Below are positions 32,405 through 34,462 of a DNA stretch of 34,462 bases, in pieces. Made by a program: the position numbers and the translations under genes. The first letter of the stretch is position 1. Each line of letters begins with the position of its first letter. The notes below the pieces were generated by a model that was given only the letters and a program-made list of their open reading frames with translations, did no database searches and was not told the origin of the DNA. The stretch spans positions 1 through 34,462 of the forward strand of contig NZ_FRFF01000153.1 in NCBI RefSeq assembly GCF_900143625.1, written 5' to 3'. This DNA is from Nocardiopsis sp. JB363 (GTDB taxonomy: Bacteria; Actinomycetota; Actinomycetes; Streptosporangiales; Streptosporangiaceae).

Positions 32405-32851
32405 ATGGAGATTCTGCGCCGGGCGACCGGCCACGACGCCCGAGCGGTCGCCGACCTGTGGCTGCGTTCCTTCGACGCCGCGCTGCCCACCGTGCGCCGC
32501 GCGCACACCGACGACGAGGTGCGCTCCTGGTTCGCGGCCGTGGTCGTGCCACGATGTGAGACCTGGGTGGCGGTGACCCCGGACGGACGGCCGGTGGGCG
32601 TCATGACACTGGACGGTTCAGACCTCGACCAGCTCTACCTGGCCCCCGATCATCGTGGCCGTGGCCTGGGCGACCGATTCGTCGACCTGGCCAAGGGGCG
32701 GCGTCCCGATGGCCTGGACCTGTGGTGTTTCCAGGTCAACGGCCCCGCGCTGCGCTTCTACGCCCGGCACGGTTTCGTCGAGGTGGAACGCACCGACGGC
32801 GCCCGCAACGAGGAACGCGAACCCGACGCTCACCTGCGATGGCGCCCCTGA
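32405..32851 (+). CDS. GNAT-family N-acetyltransferase
   Basis: A 148-aa protein with the GNAT fold: it starts MEILRRATGHDARAVADLW, continues with the strand WVAVTPDGRPVGVMTLDG, has the acetyl-CoA loop LAPDHRGRGLGDRFVDLA (about 80-97), and ends with LRFYARHGFVEVERTDG, the usual motif-B region. The acceptor is unknown. ATG 32405 fits the family start; an in-frame ATG at 32369 would add 12 residues. The ribosome site (GGAG, 12 bases before) is weak for either. Confidence 0.88.
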   Translation: MEILRRATGHDARAVADLWLRSFDAALPTVRRAHTDDEVRSWFAAVVVPRCETWVAVTPDGRPVGVMTLDGSDLDQLYLAPDHRGRGLGDRFVDLAKGRRPDGLDLWCFQVNGPALRFYARHGFVEVERTDGARNEEREPDAHLRWRP

Positions 32852-32891
32852 GACCGGGCCTCCACGACCTCTTCGACCCCTCGGCACCGAC

Positions 32892-34462
32892 TCAACTCGG
32901 CTGGCTGCTCTCGATCGTCTCCTTCAACGCCCGGGTCCGGCGCGACAACCCCTCCATCTCCCGCAACAACGACTCCGGGACGTCCCCCGAGAGCACACCC
33001 TCCTCCGCGATCACCCGCGCCTCGGTCAGGATCCGCCACGCCGCCACCGGGTTGGGCACCGCCAGGATCTCGGCCAGCAGGATCGTCGCTCGCAGCCGCC
33101 CCGACCGGTGTCGCAGCCCGCGATACCCCTCGATCGCGACCCGAGCCAGGTCCTCGGCCTCCCCGAGTCGACCGGCCCGCCACAACGACTCGGCGGCGCG
33201 GCGGTGCGCCCGCGCGTGCCACCACTTGTCCCCGAGCTCCTCGAACCCCCGGGCGGCCCGAAGGAACTCCTCCTTGCCGTCGCCCCCGCCGTGGTCCAGC
33301 AGCGCCTCGCCCAACACCAGGCAGGTGCGCCACCGCCCCCAGTCGTCGCCGATCTCCTCGAACGTGCGCTCCGCCTCGCGCAACCGTTCGACCTGCCGCT
33401 CCACCCTCCAGGTGTCCCGCGACCGGCTCGCCCGACCCAACGGCCATCGCGAGGGCCCCGGTCGGGCGCACCGTTGCGCGTACTCCGGGTACCCCTCCAC
33501 GAACAGCGCCTCGACCCTGGCCTCCTGCCGGGCTCGCCACTCCGGGTCCCGCGCCTGCGACCGGCGATCCCGTGAACGCCACGGCGCGAACAACAGCTCG
33601 CACTCCCCGGCCTCCCGGTTCAGGTCTCGCGTGGACAACTGGCCCAGCGAACGTAGGAAACGCGCCCGGTACCAGTACTCGTTCGACGCCCGACTCAGCT
33701 GTTCCAACCCGTCGGACAGCACGAACCAGGCGTTGAGCGTGAATCCGCGCAGCCGCAACACCTCACCGCGCTGCAACTGCACCCGCGAGGACAGCTCGGG
33801 CAGGTCCCGCGAACCGGCGATCAGCGCCTCGGCCTGGAAGAGCAGGTCATAGGCCCGCTCCAGATGCCCCTGGAAACGGTCCACCTCGGCCAGGTTGCAC
33901 AACGTGCGCGCCGTCCACCACGGGTCGTCGTGTTCCTCGAAGATCCGCCTGGCCAGCTCCAGTTCGTCCCGCCCGTCGTCCAGGTCACCCCTGCGGTACA
34001 GGTTCACCCCGATCGCCCGGTGGGCCCGAGCGAGCCGGCGCGGGTCCACGGCCGGCTCCACCCCCTCCAATACGTGCAGGGCGGTCAGGGCCCGCTCGTA
34101 ACCGGTGTCGTGGTCACCGTGCCCGCCGGCCACCTCGGCCCGGTCCAGCAGCGCCACCCCGTAGGCCGACGGGTCCTGCGACTCCAGGGCCAGCACCGTG
34201 GCCTCCTGGGTGGCGGTGCGCATCGCCGACCAGTGCCTGCGTCCGGTCCGGCACAGCACGGCGAACGCCCGCCGCAGCCGCTGACCATGGACGATGAGCC
34301 CGGGGTCGACCGGCTCGCCGGTCCGACCCGGTCGGGTCTTTTGGAAGCACACCTCGAACCCGCGCCGTTCGGATTCCAACCAGGCCAGGGGATCGTCCGG
34401 GGCGGGGACCAAGGGCTCGGAACCGTGGGCGGCCACGGAAGAGCCGGGAGCCAGGGGAGGGC
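32892..34462 (-). CDS. TPR-repeat regulator-like protein, 5' end cut by the window edge
   Basis: At least 514 residues from GTG 34436, and the frame stays open to the window edge at 34462, so the true start is probably outside. The visible start (DDPLAWLESERRGFEVCFQ) matches the junction just before the TPR domain of AfsR/SARP- and NB-ARC-type regulators, which normally have NTPase and DNA-binding domains upstream. The rest is helical repeats: RLARAHRAIGVNLYRRGDLD, TARTLCNLAEVDRFQGHLER, AEALIAGSRDLPELSSRVQL, WWHARAHRRAAESLWRAGRL and RLRATILLAEIL. It converges on the GNAT gene with a 40-bp gap and no clear terminator. The missing N-terminus would decide what it does. Confidence 0.75.
   Translation of the reverse strand, partial: PPLAPGSSVAAHGSEPLVPAPDDPLAWLESERRGFEVCFQKTRPGRTGEPVDPGLIVHGQRLRRAFAVLCRTGRRHWSAMRTATQEATVLALESQDPSAYGVALLDRAEVAGGHGDHDTGYERALTALHVLEGVEPAVDPRRLARAHRAIGVNLYRRGDLDDGRDELELARRIFEEHDDPWWTARTLCNLAEVDRFQGHLERAYDLLFQAEALIAGSRDLPELSSRVQLQRGEVLRLRGFTLNAWFVLSDGLEQLSRASNEYWYRARFLRSLGQLSTRDLNREAGECELLFAPWRSRDRRSQARDPEWRARQEARVEALFVEGYPEYAQRCARPGPSRWPLGRASRSRDTWRVERQVERLREAERTFEEIGDDWGRWRTCLVLGEALLDHGGGDGKEEFLRAARGFEELGDKWWHARAHRRAAESLWRAGRLGEAEDLARVAIEGYRGLRHRSGRLRATILLAEILAVPNPVAAWRILTEARVIAEEGVLSGDVPESLLREMEGLSRRTRALKETIESSQPS

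Overview
The window is very GC-rich, with densely packed ORFs, many GTG starts, 4-bp stop/start overlaps (GTGA, ATGA), XRE-TPR, ROK and GntR regulators, and a GH38 mannosidase cluster. This points to a filamentous actinomycete. A Nocardiopsis-like organism is my guess, but no rRNA or marker gene is present to confirm it. No tRNA, rRNA, IS element, integrase or CRISPR array was seen.

Left part (1-6.6 kb, minus strand): an operon encoding an Fn3-repeat protein, a zinc-ribbon GTPase, a GAP1-type GTPase-associated protein, a second membrane-anchored zinc-ribbon GTPase, and a 56-aa single-span membrane protein that is easily overlooked. The genes overlap or nearly touch. The set matches the GTPase/GAP1 class of predicted NTP-dependent conflict (defence) systems of multicellular bacteria. 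An OafA-type acyltransferase with an SGNH domain follows on the same strand (6.8-8.9 kb).

Centre-left (9.26-15.9 kb): the most unusual block. A TIR-domain protein, a large STAND-like protein with a degraded P-loop, and a two-helix membrane protein form a tightly overlapping operon. The tail of the TIR protein and the head of the NTPase-like protein carry nearly the same 16-residue glycine/histidine-rich segment. Such sharing is expected of a homotypic (amyloid-like or docking) signalling motif linking sensor and effector. A convergent XRE-TPR regulator follows, and then, divergent from it, a paralogue of the two-helix membrane protein. With the GTPase/GAP1 operon this makes a compact defence-like island.

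Middle (16-24.5 kb): a RibD/DHFR-like reductase, then a ROK regulator divergent from a sugar ABC importer (lipoprotein plus two permeases). The importer converges on a GH38 alpha-mannosidase. This looks like a mannoside uptake and cleavage locus.

Right part (24.6-34.5 kb): a short PPDK-like protein lacking the PEP/pyruvate barrel, whose ATP-grasp region holds an in-frame 30-bp tandem array. It is co-transcribed with a winged-helix protein. Two adjacent 17-bp dyads separate this pair from a divergent GntR/FCD regulator. Then come an MHS-family transporter translationally coupled to an ornithine cyclodeaminase-family enzyme, an unrecognised protein, a two-module VOC dioxygenase-like protein, a 51-bp tandem repeat with a terminator, a GNAT acetyltransferase, and a TPR-rich regulator-like gene cut by the right edge.
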